A stretch of DNA of 64,000 nt. It comes from Planococcus sp. SK3692. Its GTDB lineage: Bacteria > Bacillota > Bacilli > Bacillales_A > Planococcaceae. A program made the translations under genes and the position numbers. Shown piece after piece: positions 19,078 to 28,315 of this stretch. The notes under the pieces were generated by a model, which did not search any database, was not told the DNA's origin, and worked only from the letters and a program-made list of their open reading frames with translations. The stretch covers positions 1,206,698-1,270,697 of the forward strand of contig NZ_JARCHV010000001.1 of NCBI RefSeq assembly GCF_028890485.2, in the 5' to 3' direction. Within the stretch, counting starts at the first letter, position 1. The number at the start of each line of letters is the position of its first letter.

Positions 19078-20253
19078 TTACGCGCGTTGCTTGCGTGTCA
19101 TGACGTCGAAAATAACAGCTGCGGCCAAGACTCCGCCGCGAATCATGTACTGATAGGAAATGCCGACGCCGAGCAAATTCATGCCGCTCGACAAGGAAGC
19201 CATAACGATCGCGCCGATAATTGCGCCGGTGACCTTGCCGACACCGCCGGCTGAAGAAACCCCGCCGACATAAGCGGCCGCGATGGCATCGAGTTCAAAC
19301 AAAGTTCCGGCGGTCGTTGTTGCCGACTGCAGGCGCGCTGTGAACAGGATGCCTGATAATGCGGCAAGCATGCCCATCGAGCCAAAAACGATCATGGTGA
19401 TTTTCGTGACGTTGATGCCGCTCAAATGTGCCGCTTCCGGGTTGCTGCCGACTGCATAAATATTGCGCCCGAGAACCGTTTTCGTCGATAAGAAATGATA
19501 AATTACAACGACGAGCAGCATGATGACAACCGTCCACGAGAATCCGTTGTAGCCAGCCAGCACCCACGTAATATAGCCGATGATGAACGACACAAAAACC
19601 AGTTTCAAGATAAAAATGGGAAGCGAAATTACATCGAAACCGTATTTCACTTTATTGCGGCGTGTGGATAGTTCGCTGTAAATGTATAGGGCGATGCCAA
19701 CCACCCCAACAAGCACCGACAGCAAATGAAGTCCGTTCACTTCCACAAGCGACGGGATAAACCCATTGCCCAGTGCATTGAACAAATCGTCATTGACGAT
19801 AATGGTACCTGTCGATTCCGTGACATTGAGCAAAGCTCCGCGGAAAATGAGCATGCCCGCCAGTGTCGCGACAAATGACGGAATACCGATTTTCGCAACC
19901 AAAAAGCCGTTGAACAAGCCGATGATGATGCCGAACACCAAGACAATCGGAATGACAATCCATACGGACAGTCCCATTTGTGTCAGGAAAATCGCCGCCA
20001 CGGCGCCGAGGAATCCGGCGACAAAGCCGACCGATAAATCAATGTGGCGAATGACGATGATGAGCGTCATGCCTACTGCCAGCACGGCGATATAGCCGGC
20101 TGAATCGAGCAAGTTGCTGATGTTTCGCGACGACATGAACAAACCGTCTGTCAAAACGGAAAAGGTCAGCATGATGACGAACAATGCGATGTACATGCCG
20201 TAATCGCGGATATTGGTTTTGATCAGAAAGCGCGCTTCATTGAAAATACTCAT
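19078..20253 (-). CDS. Sugar ABC transporter permease, XylH/GguB-like
   Basis: A 391-residue permease of the BPD_transp_2 family with about ten helices. It has the family patterns SRNISNLLDSAGYIAVLAVGMTLIIVIRHIDLSVG, GLFNGFLVAKIGIPSFVATLAGMLIFRGALL and GRNIYAVGSNPEAAHLSGI, with the AAYVGGVSSAGGVGKVTGAIIGA loop near the end. It would form the membrane channel with the ATPase 13 bp upstream. GGGGGTAGG precedes the ATG. The extra length against RbsC, with an insert near residues 190-240, is typical of XylH-like members. Confidence 0.92.
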   Translation of the reverse strand: MSIFNEARFLIKTNIRDYGMYIALFVIMLTFSVLTDGLFMSSRNISNLLDSAGYIAVLAVGMTLIIVIRHIDLSVGFVAGFLGAVAAIFLTQMGLSVWIVIPIVLVFGIIIGLFNGFLVAKIGIPSFVATLAGMLIFRGALLNVTESTGTIIVNDDLFNALGNGFIPSLVEVNGLHLLSVLVGVVGIALYIYSELSTRRNKVKYGFDVISLPIFILKLVFVSFIIGYITWVLAGYNGFSWTVVIMLLVVVIYHFLSTKTVLGRNIYAVGSNPEAAHLSGINVTKITMIVFGSMGMLAALSGILFTARLQSATTTAGTLFELDAIAAAYVGGVSSAGGVGKVTGAIIGAIVMASLSSGMNLLGVGISYQYMIRGGVLAAAVIFDVMTRKQRA

Positions 20254-20266
20254 GGATACCTACCCC

Positions 20267-21787
20267 CTATTGCGTTGCCAATTCCATAATGGCTTCTTGT
20301 GTCGTGTTTTCTCTCGACAATTCTCCGGTGATCGCGCCTTCTGCCATCACGTAGATGCGGTCGCTCATGCCGATGATTTCGTTCAGTTCCGAAGAAATCA
20401 TGATGATGCTCATGCCTTGCTTGATCAATTCGTTCATGATCGTGTAGATCTCGAATTTCGCTCCGACGTCAATTCCACGTGTCGGTTCATCGAGGATCAG
20501 GATTTTCGGTCCTGTAAACAGCCATTTGCCGAGCGATACTTTCTGCTGATTGCCGCCGCTCAGCTTGCCGACTGCCAATTCGAGTGAGCTCGTTTTGATG
20601 TGCATCGATTTTCTGTACTCAGAGCCCACTTTTACTTCCTCGTTCAAATTCAATACACCGCTTTGCGAAATGCCCTTTAAGTGAGCCGCCGTGATATTGT
20701 TCTTGATATCATTGATCAAGAATAAGCCATTGCCTTTGCGGTCTTCGGTCACGTAAGCGATTCCCGCCTTGATGGCGTCGCTTGTGTGCTTGAATTGAAC
20801 TTTCTGGCCATTGACCTGCATATCGCCTTCCACTTTGTATTTTTTCGGATTGCCGAACATGCTAAGCGCGAGTTCTGTGCGCCCAGACCCCATCAGCCCG
20901 GCGATTCCGACGATTTCACCTTGCTTCACTTGGACATTCGCTTTCTTCACGACGTGGCGGCCGAGCTGCGTATCGTATGCCGACCAATCATTCAATTCGA
21001 GAACCGTCTCCCCGAATTGATGATCCAAGCGCTTCGGGTAAATGTCAGCAATTTCACGGCCGACCATGTTTTTGATGATGACGCTCTCCGATATTTCACC
21101 TTTATGCGCGTCCAAAGTAACAATCGTTTTCCCATCCCGCAAAATCGTCGCTTTATCGGCGATCGAAATGACTTCCTTCAATTTATGCGAAATCATGATG
21201 CAGGTGATGCCTTGCGATCTCAATTCCTTCAATAGCTCCAGCAGGTTTTCGCTGTCGTTTTCATTGAGCGCAGCTGTCGGCTCATCGAGAATCAACAGCT
21301 TCACCTCCTTGCTCAAGGTTTTGGCGATTTCCACCAATTGCTGCTTACCGACCCCGAGATCTTTAATCAAAGTTTCCGGATCGACATTCAATTTGACCTT
21401 TTTCAGCATCTTGGCCGACTGGACAATCGTTTCATTCCAATCGACGAACGGGCCTTTGCGGATTTCGTTTCCGGCAAAAATATTTTCGTAAACCGTCAGA
21501 TCCGGAAACAGTGCCAGCTCCTGATAGATGATGGCAATGCCGGCTTTAACGCTATCGTTGATTTCATTGAAGCGTTGGATTTCCCCTTCGAAGACGATGT
21601 CCCCATCATATGTACCATAGGGATACACACCGCTCAGCACTTTCATGAGAGTGGATTTTCCTGCTCCGTTTTCGCCGATCAAGCAATGGATTTCCCCGCG
21701 TTCCACTTTGAAATTGACGTCATCCAGCGCTTTAATTCCGCTAAACTCTTTCGTTATTCCGTTCATTTCCAAAATATAATCGCTCAT
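20267..21787 (-). CDS. Sugar ABC transporter ATP-binding protein (two ABC domains), XylG/GguA-like
   Basis: A 506-residue duplicated ATPase. The first half has Walker A GENGAGKST, a signature-like segment LGVGKQQLVEIAKTLS and Walker B LLILDEPTAAL. The second half has a degenerate Walker A in GLMGSGRTELAL, signature LSGGNQQKVSLGKWL and Walker B ILILDEPTRGIDVG. This asymmetry is usual for carbohydrate (CUT2) transporters. GGGGAGG precedes the ATG. It lies between the binding protein and the permease in the usual F-G-H order and energises import; the sugar is unknown (xylose, arabinose and galactose are common for the family). Confidence 0.94.
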   Translation of the reverse strand: MSDYILEMNGITKEFSGIKALDDVNFKVERGEIHCLIGENGAGKSTLMKVLSGVYPYGTYDGDIVFEGEIQRFNEINDSVKAGIAIIYQELALFPDLTVYENIFAGNEIRKGPFVDWNETIVQSAKMLKKVKLNVDPETLIKDLGVGKQQLVEIAKTLSKEVKLLILDEPTAALNENDSENLLELLKELRSQGITCIMISHKLKEVISIADKATILRDGKTIVTLDAHKGEISESVIIKNMVGREIADIYPKRLDHQFGETVLELNDWSAYDTQLGRHVVKKANVQVKQGEIVGIAGLMGSGRTELALSMFGNPKKYKVEGDMQVNGQKVQFKHTSDAIKAGIAYVTEDRKGNGLFLINDIKNNITAAHLKGISQSGVLNLNEEVKVGSEYRKSMHIKTSSLELAVGKLSGGNQQKVSLGKWLFTGPKILILDEPTRGIDVGAKFEIYTIMNELIKQGMSIIMISSELNEIIGMSDRIYVMAEGAITGELSRENTTQEAIMELATQ

Positions 21788-21870
21788 TTCTTCGCCTCCC
21801 CTACAAAAAACTCAAGGAATGGAGAAATAGTGATAGACGGCGCTACCACTATTCCTGTGTCCTATTGTTT

Positions 21871-23001
21871 TTACTCGATGCCTGTAAACTCGCTCGCTTC
21901 GTAATATTCCGTATCGATCAATTCGGATTTCACATTTTCTTTATCGACTACGATGACGTCTGTCTGCTTCGCTTTGACTTCGCCTGCTCCGTTATCGTAA
22001 GAACCTGTTGTTTCCGGTTCGTTGCCATCCAACACTTCGACTGCCATGCCCATTGCATCCTGTACCAATGTGCGGACATCTTTGAAGACCGTCATCGATT
22101 GTTTCTCGTCGATGATGTACTGGATCGACGCTTTCTCAGCATCCTGGCCTGTGATCGTGTAATCTGTCACAGCAGAATCAGATCCAAAAACATCCGCGAT
22201 CGAGCGGGCAGTGCCGTCGTTCGGCGCGAGAATCGCTACATCACCTTTCATGTCTTCACTGACGGAAGTTAAATGCGTCTGTGCTTTGTTCTTGGATTCG
22301 TTTGGATCCCAGTTCGTGGTGACCTGGCCGATGATTTTGCTCAACTGGTCGCGGTCCAATTCTTTCGTATCAGACAAAGCTTCCGCTTCGCTGGAGTTAG
22401 CGATCTTGAATGTGCCGTCAGCGATTTTCGGCTGAAGCACTTCCCATGCGCCTTGGAAGAACAAGAATGCGTTGTTATCTGAAGAAGCTCCTGCATACAA
22501 GTACAATGGGATATCCGAACCTTCTGCGTTATCGATCAAATACTGGGCTTGTGCTGCCCCTACTGCCAATGAATCGAATGTTACGTAGTAATCAACTGCA
22601 TCCGTATCGGTGATCAAACGGTCATACGCGATAACCGTTACGTCATCCGCTTTTGCAGCTTCCACAGCAGCAGCTGCAGCAGCCCCGTCATGCGGTGTGA
22701 TGATCAAGACTTTGATGCCTTTATTCAATAAAGCTTCGACGTTCTCTTTTTCTTTAGCTGAAGATCCTTGGCTGAAGAGAATTTCAGTCGAGTAATCCGA
22801 TTCTGCCAATGCATCTTTAAAGCGCTGCTCATCCTGTACCCAACGCGGCTCATCTTTTGTCGGCAAGACGATTCCGACATCCACCCCTGAGCCAGAACCC
22901 GATCCCGAACCTTCTTCCCCTTCGCTATTGCATGCAGCGGCCATTAATGCGAACAACACCAAAATCATCAGCAGCAGCAAGCCTTTACCATTCTTTTTCA
23001 T
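21871..23001 (-). CDS. Sugar ABC transporter substrate-binding lipoprotein, XylF/ChvE-like
   Basis: A 376-residue lipoprotein with lipobox LMAAAC near residue 24, followed by a Gly-Ser repeat linker (GSGSGSGSG) and then the binding domain (VDVGIVLPTKDEPRWVQDEQRF). It also has KVLIITPHDGAAAAAAVEAAK, VIAYDRLITDTDAVDYYVTFD and TGQDAEKASIQYIIDEKQSMTVFK, as in ChvE/XylF proteins. It is the first gene of the transporter operon, about 80 bp before the ATPase gene. A cre-like site lies about 70 bp upstream of the start, so glucose repression through CcpA is likely. AGGGAGAGGGG precedes the ATG. Confidence 0.93.
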   Translation of the reverse strand: MKKNGKGLLLLMILVLFALMAAACNSEGEEGSGSGSGSGVDVGIVLPTKDEPRWVQDEQRFKDALAESDYSTEILFSQGSSAKEKENVEALLNKGIKVLIITPHDGAAAAAAVEAAKADDVTVIAYDRLITDTDAVDYYVTFDSLAVGAAQAQYLIDNAEGSDIPLYLYAGASSDNNAFLFFQGAWEVLQPKIADGTFKIANSSEAEALSDTKELDRDQLSKIIGQVTTNWDPNESKNKAQTHLTSVSEDMKGDVAILAPNDGTARSIADVFGSDSAVTDYTITGQDAEKASIQYIIDEKQSMTVFKDVRTLVQDAMGMAVEVLDGNEPETTGSYDNGAGEVKAKQTDVIVVDKENVKSELIDTEYYEASEFTGIE

Positions 23002-23068
23002 ATCTTTTCCCCTCTCCCTTTGTAAATATAAGTAATTACTTCTTAAGTATAAATTCTGAAAACTTAAA

Positions 23069-23082
23069 TGATAGCGCTTTCA
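23069..23082. promoter_or_regulatory. Catabolite-responsive element (cre-like site)
   Basis: TGATAGCGCTTTCA differs at one position from the consensus TGWAARCGYTWNCW. It lies upstream of the sugar-binding protein gene; a possible -10 (TATACT on the minus strand, about 23048-23053) places it at or just upstream of the promoter, where CcpA would repress. Confidence 0.65.
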
Positions 23083-23171
23083 CTAGCACTCTTTTAACAT
23101 CATCTGTACTTTTTTAACTTTTCGTATCAGAAGCTGCATCGATCTCTTCTTCGTTCACATTTCCAGGAAAA

Positions 23172-23207
23172 AAAACGCAATTCCCTTGTGATGGGGATTA
23201 GCGTTTT
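23172..23207. terminator. Terminator-like hairpin without an obvious gene
   Basis: AAAACGC..ATTCCC pairs imperfectly with GGGGATT.GCGTTTT. It is similar in sequence to the hairpin at 23442-23479, and the two frame repeat copy B. Confidence 0.55.
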
Positions 23208-23224
23208 CATCTTGTCTAGAAAGG

Positions 23225-23400
23225 CGAGAAGTCATATTTTCCGAAGCTTATCGCTCGCTTTCCGCGGGCGGGAATCGAGCCTCCTCGTCACTGCGTTCCT
23301 GCGGGGTCTCTCAAACCCGCTATTCCCGCAGGAGTCGAGCGAACGCTTCTCCAAATACTGAGATAGGTAATTGATTTATTAATGTAGGAAAGGTGATCTT
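23225..23400 (+). repeat. Dispersed GC-rich intergenic repeat, copy B
   Basis: Same family as copy A and copy C, with GTCATATTTTCCGAAGCTTA, the CGCTCGCTTTCCGCGGGCGG block, GCCTCCTCGTCACTGCGTTC, CTGCGGGGTCTCTCAAACCC and CCCGCAGGAGTCGAGCGAAC, ending in AGGAAAGGTGATC. It occupies the centre of the 480-bp gap between the sugar operon promoter and the zinc-ribbon gene. Confidence 0.9.
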
Positions 23401-23441
23401 TGTTTTAATTTATAGTGGATTATAACTTCTTTTACACACAG

Positions 23442-23479
23442 AAAAACGCCAATCCTTTATAAATAGGGATTGGCGTTTT
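23442..23479 (-). terminator. Terminator of the zinc-ribbon gene
   Basis: Strong hairpin AAAACGCCAATCC / GGATTGGCGTTTT followed by a T run on the minus strand, directly beyond the stop of the 73-residue gene. Confidence 0.85.
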
Positions 23480-23480
23480 C

Positions 23481-23702
23481 TTATTGTTCCTGCCCGCGCG
23501 GTGCTTTTGGCGGTTGGCACGTATCGCATTTGCGCTGGTTGTTCTTGTTGAACTTCGTGAAAGTCTTCTCGAAGTTATTGCCGCATGCACATTTGAACAG
23601 CAGCTTTTGGGAGAATCCGTGGTATTCCGTCGACAATAACTTGCTGTCGGAATTGTTGTTGACGAATGTCCGGATTTTATCGATCGTCCATCGTTTATTC
23701 AT
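23481..23702 (-). CDS. Small zinc-ribbon protein
   Basis: A 73-residue protein starting MNKRWTIDKIRTFVNNNSDS. It has LLSTEYHGFSQKLLFKCACG and KFNKNNQRKCDTC, a CxCG...CxxC zinc-ribbon like the DNA-contacting repeats in the N-terminal parts of some phage and HNH-endonuclease-associated proteins. As a free-standing small protein it may bind DNA or RNA; the function is unknown. GAGGTG lies 8 bases before the ATG at 23702, which is why I prefer it to an upstream in-frame start at 23768. It has its own terminator. Confidence 0.75.
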   Translation of the reverse strand: MNKRWTIDKIRTFVNNNSDSKLLSTEYHGFSQKLLFKCACGNNFEKTFTKFNKNNQRKCDTCQPPKAPRGQEQ

Positions 23703-23952
23703 TCTGTTACACCTCAATTTAGTATTGGCTGGAGGCTTTTGGGCATCCATTGCCTTGGGACAACGCATAGTTGCCTTAAGTCATCTATTATAGCACGCCT
23801 CGAGCCATTCTGTAGCATTGTTCATGCCTGACTGGCAAAACACCTTCTGCCAAATACGATCTGTAAAAAATTTGAATCTTTTTGTAGATTTGCTGCGTAT
23901 AATTTAACTGATAGCAACATACATCCATTTCACGAATGAAAGGCATGATCTC

Positions 23953-24747
23953 ATGGGCATTGTCACATTAGTCATTTTGATTTTCTTACTTCCTTACGTC
24001 TGGTTTCTCTGGACTGGCATCAGCAACAAAACCGGCATGATGGAGAGATACCGCTGGAAAAAACCGCTGGCCGCGCTACTGTTACTGGTCATCCTCAGCG
24101 CAGCGCTGAATTATTTTTATTCCGATACGTACCAGTTGGCATTTTTCCAGAACGGTTTCGAATTGATGGTCGGCCTCATTGTCGCCGGGGCCTTCCTGGT
24201 GATTCTGTCGATCATCAATATTATTGTCGGCATCGTTTATAAAAACGCCCCCAAATCGTTCCACAATCCAAAAGTGGCTTGGACAGTTTCAATGTTCCTG
24301 TGTGCCACGATCCTGTTTTTCATCGTCTGGGTTTATCCTTTGGCGGAAAAAGCATCGTATATTACACAGCTCGAGTCAGCGATTGCCACTGCGAATGAAC
24401 AGCAAGATGGCGAGGAGATCACTGTCGTGTTCATGAGCTCCGAAAAACAATGCGTCCGCCGCAGAACCGAGAACTGCAACTCGAGCGATTACCAAAACGC
24501 TTTTTTCGTCAAAAATAATTTAGACGAGACAAAGCAAGTGCAAGTGCAAATACGTGCGCTCGACCACGAGCAAAACGAATTGAAATCTGTGGAGTCCAAG
24601 ATCATGACGCTTCAAGCAGGTGAACTGAAACTAGTTGAGACGGAAGAAACATCGGACCAAGAAAGCATTTGGAGCCGCTCTTCATTTGAAACCGAAGTCC
24701 GGACCGCTTCTTACCAATCCATCTATCGTTACCGCGACGCCAATTAA
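23953..24747 (+). CDS. Membrane protein of unknown function with four N-terminal helices
   Basis: A 264-residue protein. Four hydrophobic helices lie at about residues 2-20, 36-52, 68-92 and 108-130, followed by a soluble C-terminal half of about 130 residues with a CVRRRTENCNSS pair of cysteines and charged, beta-like segments (KQVQVQIRALDHEQNELKSV). I do not recognise a family. The ribosome binding site is weak (AAAGG about 10 bases upstream). It is a single gene convergent with dus, sharing a terminator. Confidence 0.75.
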   Translation: MGIVTLVILIFLLPYVWFLWTGISNKTGMMERYRWKKPLAALLLLVILSAALNYFYSDTYQLAFFQNGFELMVGLIVAGAFLVILSIINIIVGIVYKNAPKSFHNPKVAWTVSMFLCATILFFIVWVYPLAEKASYITQLESAIATANEQQDGEEITVVFMSSEKQCVRRRTENCNSSDYQNAFFVKNNLDETKQVQVQIRALDHEQNELKSVESKIMTLQAGELKLVETEETSDQESIWSRSSFETEVRTASYQSIYRYRDAN

Positions 24748-24748
24748 A

Positions 24749-24785
24749 AAAATCCCTTCCCGCTGAAATTGCGGGAAGGGATTTT
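24749..24785. terminator. Bidirectional terminator between convergent genes
   Basis: AATCCCTTCCCGC / GCGGGAAGGGATT with a 7-base loop, flanked by an A run on the left and a T run on the right, so it can serve both the membrane protein and the dus gene. Confidence 0.88.
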
Positions 24786-24789
24786 GCTT

Positions 24790-25782
24790 TTACGATTCAG
24801 TGTGCGTGCTGCTTCCTGCAGCGACCAGCTGGAATGCATCCAGCAAAGCGCGCACTTCATCAGTCGTCTCGGTGTGCATCAAATCATTGCGGAGTTCACC
24901 GGCACCGCGTACGCCGCGCACATAAATCTTGAAGAAACGGCGCAATGGCTTGAAGGCGATCGGCTCGGTCTCTGTCGAGTATTTATCGTGGAGGTCCAAA
25001 TGCAAGCGCAACAGGTCGAACAATTCCTGCGTGCTGTGCTCACGAGGCACTTCCTCAAAAGCGAACGGGTTATGGAAAATCCCGCGCCCGATCATGACGC
25101 CGTCGATGCCGTATTTATCCGCCAGCTCCTGGCCGGTCTTGCGGTCCGGGATGTCACCGTTAATGGTAATCAAAGTATCCGGTGCGATCTCGTCGCGCAG
25201 CGCTTTGATTTCAGAAATGAGTTCCCAATGCGCAGGCACGGCGCTCATTTCCTTTTTCGTACGCAAATGGATCGACAAGTTGGCGATGTCCTGCTCCAAG
25301 ACATGCGTCAACCAGCCTTTCCATTCGTCGACACTTGTGTAGCCGAGGCGCGTCTTGACGCTGACAGGCAATCCGCCCATTTTCGCGGCTTGGATGATCT
25401 CCGCTGCGTTATCGGGATAATTGATCAAGCCGCTGCCTTTTCCTTTGGCGGCAACGTTCGGTACGGGGCAGCCCATATTGATGTCGACGCCTTTAAAGCC
25501 TTGCGCCGCCATGCCAATGCTCATCTCGCGGAAATGCTCCGGCTTGTTGCCCCAGATATGGGCGACGATCGGCTGCTCATCTTCCGTGAACGTCAAACGT
25601 CCGCGCACGCTGTGGATGCCTTCCGGATGGCAATAGCTTTCCGTATTCGTAAATTCCGTGAAATACACATCAGGGCTCGCCGCTGCCGCTACGACATGGC
25701 GAAACACGACGTTCGTCACATCTTCCATCGGCGCCAATACAAAAAATGGCTTCGGCAATTCACGCCAAAAATTCTCTTTCAT
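24790..25782 (-). CDS. dus: tRNA-dihydrouridine synthase
   Basis: A 330-residue FMN enzyme that reduces uridine to dihydrouridine in tRNA D-loops. It has the FMN-binding start [16 protein letters not shown], the catalytic cysteine in [43 protein letters not shown] and the phosphate-binding [14 protein letters not shown]. The C-terminal helical domain for tRNA recognition follows from about residue 245. Which uridines it modifies cannot be told. The gene is monocistronic. Confidence 0.94.
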   Translation of the reverse strand: MKENFWRELPKPFFVLAPMEDVTNVVFRHVVAAAASPDVYFTEFTNTESYCHPEGIHSVRGRLTFTEDEQPIVAHIWGNKPEHFREMSIGMAAQGFKGVDINMGCPVPNVAAKGKGSGLINYPDNAAEIIQAAKMGGLPVSVKTRLGYTSVDEWKGWLTHVLEQDIANLSIHLRTKKEMSAVPAHWELISEIKALRDEIAPDTLITINGDIPDRKTGQELADKYGIDGVMIGRGIFHNPFAFEEVPREHSTQELFDLLRLHLDLHDKYSTETEPIAFKPLRRFFKIYVRGVRGAGELRNDLMHTETTDEVRALLDAFQLVAAGSSTHTES

Positions 25783-25968
25783 AACTCAATTCCAATCCTT
25801 TCCTTACGGGATGAAGCATTTCTTCATCCAAAAATTCACTGTCATCTATAGTAAGAATGCAAAATATCAAATGGTTCACTACGTCTCGCTATCTTTTCTT
25901 AACCTTATACAGTTTACACGATTCTACGCGCTGTGGAAAGAGAGGCGCTCCGGCTTCCGCTTGAACGC

Positions 25969-26010
25969 AAAAGCCCTTCCCGCAATCCGCAGATTGCCTG
26001 GAAGGGCTGA
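25969..26010 (-). terminator. Terminator of the threonine aldolase-like gene
   Basis: AGCCCTTCC / GGAAGGGCT outer stem with an inner GCAATC / GATTGC stem, followed on the minus strand by TTTTGCG; directly beyond the stop. Confidence 0.8.
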
Positions 26011-26022
26011 ATAGACCATCTT

Positions 26023-27132
26023 CTATTCACTAAAGCGTTCTTTCATCTTTTGATCCAATTGCTTGAACGCCTGTTGAACCAAATGTACTGGTATTTCTGC
26101 GTACCGGTCTCCCATCGACATCTCAAAATAACACGACCCGCTGTCGATTTCTTTCAAATAACTGGTGATGCCGATCCCCGTTTCTTGCTCAAGCTCCACG
26201 ATGACCGGTTCTATTTCTTCTTTAGGATGCGCGAAATGGACATGGAACATATTCGAAACCGGCACTTCCGGCAAAGTCGCAATGTCCTGGCAGGAATTAA
26301 AGAGCACAGCCACTCGCTTCGCAGCTTCGAAATACTGCCCCATCTTCCCGGATCGCTCGTCGAAAGAATAATCGGCCGAGATGATATACGGATAGAGGCT
26401 GATCAAATCGCCCCCATGCCGCCTTTTCCACACTTTCGATTGCTTCGTGAACGCTTCGTCCCCAGCCAGGATGGCGCCGGCAATTCCGCCGATGCCTTTG
26501 TATAAGGATAAATAGACGCTATCGAACAAAGCACAAATTTCCGCTGCAGACTTTTCGTAATAAGGAGTGACTTCCAGCAAGCGTGCGCCGTCGAGATGAA
26601 GCTTGATCTGGTTGTCGCGGCAATAGTGCGAGATTTGTTCCAGCGTCTCGAAGCTTGGCAATTGCCCGCCGATTTCACGCTGCGGCAATTCCAACAGCAC
26701 CGCTGCCACTTCCTCGTCCAGCTCCGCCACATCTTTCAATTCCACGACACGGTCAGGGTCGGTCAAATACACCGATTCAATGCCATGCAATTCTTTCAAT
26801 CCATCTTCTTCATGGATTTCCAAATGGCTGAGCGGATGATAGGCCACTCGTTTCAGCCCTTTATCGTCGCACCAAATCCGCAGCGCAATCTGCTGTGCCA
26901 TCGTGCCGCTCGGGAAGAAAACTGCCGTCTCTTTTCCTAAAAACGCCGCCATCTTCTCCTGAAATTCTTCAATAACCTGCCCACTTCCATACAAATCACT
27001 TTCGACATCATTCGCGATGTCTTCAAAAGCCTTTTTCAACACGCCGGCGTTGCGCGTGCCGTGATTCGCCAATTGATACGTCGATTGCTTAAAGGCCGCT
27101 TGCAGTCGATTGAGTTCAGCCAATATCCCCAC
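26023..27132 (-). CDS. Threonine aldolase family PLP-dependent enzyme
   Basis: A 369-residue fold-type I PLP enzyme of the beta-eliminating lyase/threonine aldolase group. It has YGSGQVIEEFQEKMAAFLGKETAVFFPSGTMAQQIALR, HLDGARLLE (Asp for the pyridine nitrogen) and SVYLSLYKGIGGIAGAIL, where the lysine should hold PLP. Typical low-specificity threonine aldolases have FSKGLGAP here, so the YKGIGG variant suggests a subgroup whose substrate may not be threonine. It splits beta-hydroxy amino acids to glycine plus aldehyde if canonical. The gene stands alone. Confidence 0.85.
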   Translation of the reverse strand: MGILAELNRLQAAFKQSTYQLANHGTRNAGVLKKAFEDIANDVESDLYGSGQVIEEFQEKMAAFLGKETAVFFPSGTMAQQIALRIWCDDKGLKRVAYHPLSHLEIHEEDGLKELHGIESVYLTDPDRVVELKDVAELDEEVAAVLLELPQREIGGQLPSFETLEQISHYCRDNQIKLHLDGARLLEVTPYYEKSAAEICALFDSVYLSLYKGIGGIAGAILAGDEAFTKQSKVWKRRHGGDLISLYPYIISADYSFDERSGKMGQYFEAAKRVAVLFNSCQDIATLPEVPVSNMFHVHFAHPKEEIEPVIVELEQETGIGITSYLKEIDSGSCYFEMSMGDRYAEIPVHLVQQAFKQLDQKMKERFSE

Positions 27133-27156
27133 TCCTCAAAACGCATTATTTTGAAC

Positions 27157-28098
27157 TTAATAGAACGTATAGCGGTTCTTCCCTGCTTTTTTCGACTGAT
27201 ACAATGCTTGATCTGCTTGTTGAAGAAGTTCTTTCAAGTTGCAATCCCCACCGGCCGCATATTGGGCAATGCCGATGCTCGCCGACAGCGTGTAATCGGC
27301 TTCCCAATCACTCAAGCTGTCGAGCAGGCGGTTTGCCCAGCCGCTCAATTCTTCGGCACTGGCTGGTTCGGTAAAACAGACCAAAAATTCATCCCCGCCA
27401 AGACGGATCGCCAAAGCATCCGGATGGACGGCGGTAAATCGCTGCAGCTTTGAGGCCACTTCTTTTAATACCACATCTCCTGTGTCATGGCCGTACAGAT
27501 CATTGACCTTTTTAAAGCCATCCAAATCGAGGAAGAAGACTGCGCCTCCCGCCTTTGAATTTCCTTCGAAAAATCGCGTGAGGAAATGGCGATTGTACAG
27601 CTCCGTCAGCGAATCCCGGTATGCAAAGCGCTCGAGATCCAAGTAATAAGTGAACATCCGCACAATCCGCTGCAATAAAGTGATGCTTTTTGTATCGAAC
27701 TGGCTTTTTTCATCGTTCACCGCACATAAAGTGCCGAACCGCTCCCCATTAATGAAAGAAATCGGCAAGCCCAAATACGAGCGCACATTGGCCGCTTCGA
27801 GCTTCTCCTCAAACGCTCCCAGTGCATGCCCGTCTTTGACATCTTCATAGACCAATGGCTGCTTGGTCTTGAAATCGATGCGGCTGCACAGCGAATCCTC
27901 CAAATTCAACACCAAGCCCTCCGCTATGGGGATCGCCGTATCTTTCGGCGAATGCTTCAAAATTAGTTGCTGGGCTTCGCTGATAGAGCTCAAGTAAAAC
28001 AATTGATCCGGCAAAATCTCTTTCGCCAAATCGATTACATCTTCCGCCAGTTCGTCAAAATTCTTATACATTTCCAATTCCCGAAATGTCACCATCAT
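27157..28098 (-). CDS. GAF-GGDEF diguanylate cyclase
   Basis: About 313 residues. A GAF domain (about 20-145; FINGERFGTLCAVND) is followed by a GGDEF domain (about 155-313) with DSLTELYNRHFL, FFLDLDGFKKVNDLYGHDTGD and the intact active site RLGGDEF. It should make cyclic di-GMP. The RxxD inhibitory site usually found five residues before GGDEF is absent. No transmembrane segment is present, so the signal is probably cytoplasmic. GAGGTG lies 4 bases before the ATG at 28098 and 7 before the next ATG at 28095; either could start the protein. A TTG at 28110 overlaps the Shine-Dalgarno. Confidence 0.92.
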   Translation of the reverse strand: MMVTFRELEMYKNFDELAEDVIDLAKEILPDQLFYLSSISEAQQLILKHSPKDTAIPIAEGLVLNLEDSLCSRIDFKTKQPLVYEDVKDGHALGAFEEKLEAANVRSYLGLPISFINGERFGTLCAVNDEKSQFDTKSITLLQRIVRMFTYYLDLERFAYRDSLTELYNRHFLTRFFEGNSKAGGAVFFLDLDGFKKVNDLYGHDTGDVVLKEVASKLQRFTAVHPDALAIRLGGDEFLVCFTEPASAEELSGWANRLLDSLSDWEADYTLSASIGIAQYAAGGDCNLKELLQQADQALYQSKKAGKNRYTFY

Positions 28099-28315
28099 TA
28101 TGCACCTCAATTAGTGTCAGATTTATTGTTCGCCTTCTTTTGATAAATTAATCTAACAATACTTGTTAATAGCCAATATTTAACTATATTTATTAAAGTT
28201 TAACATAGAACGGCAGCCCGTGAAGCTTTCTTCAAAGACAGTAAAACAACAAAAACCCCGGATGGCAGCGCATGAATACGCACCCCACCCAAGGTTCATG
28301 GTGATTTTTCCTGAT

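Noticed and set aside
24769..25851. A 360-codon plus-strand ORF
   Set aside because: It is the complement of the dus gene, which has all catalytic motifs on the minus strand.
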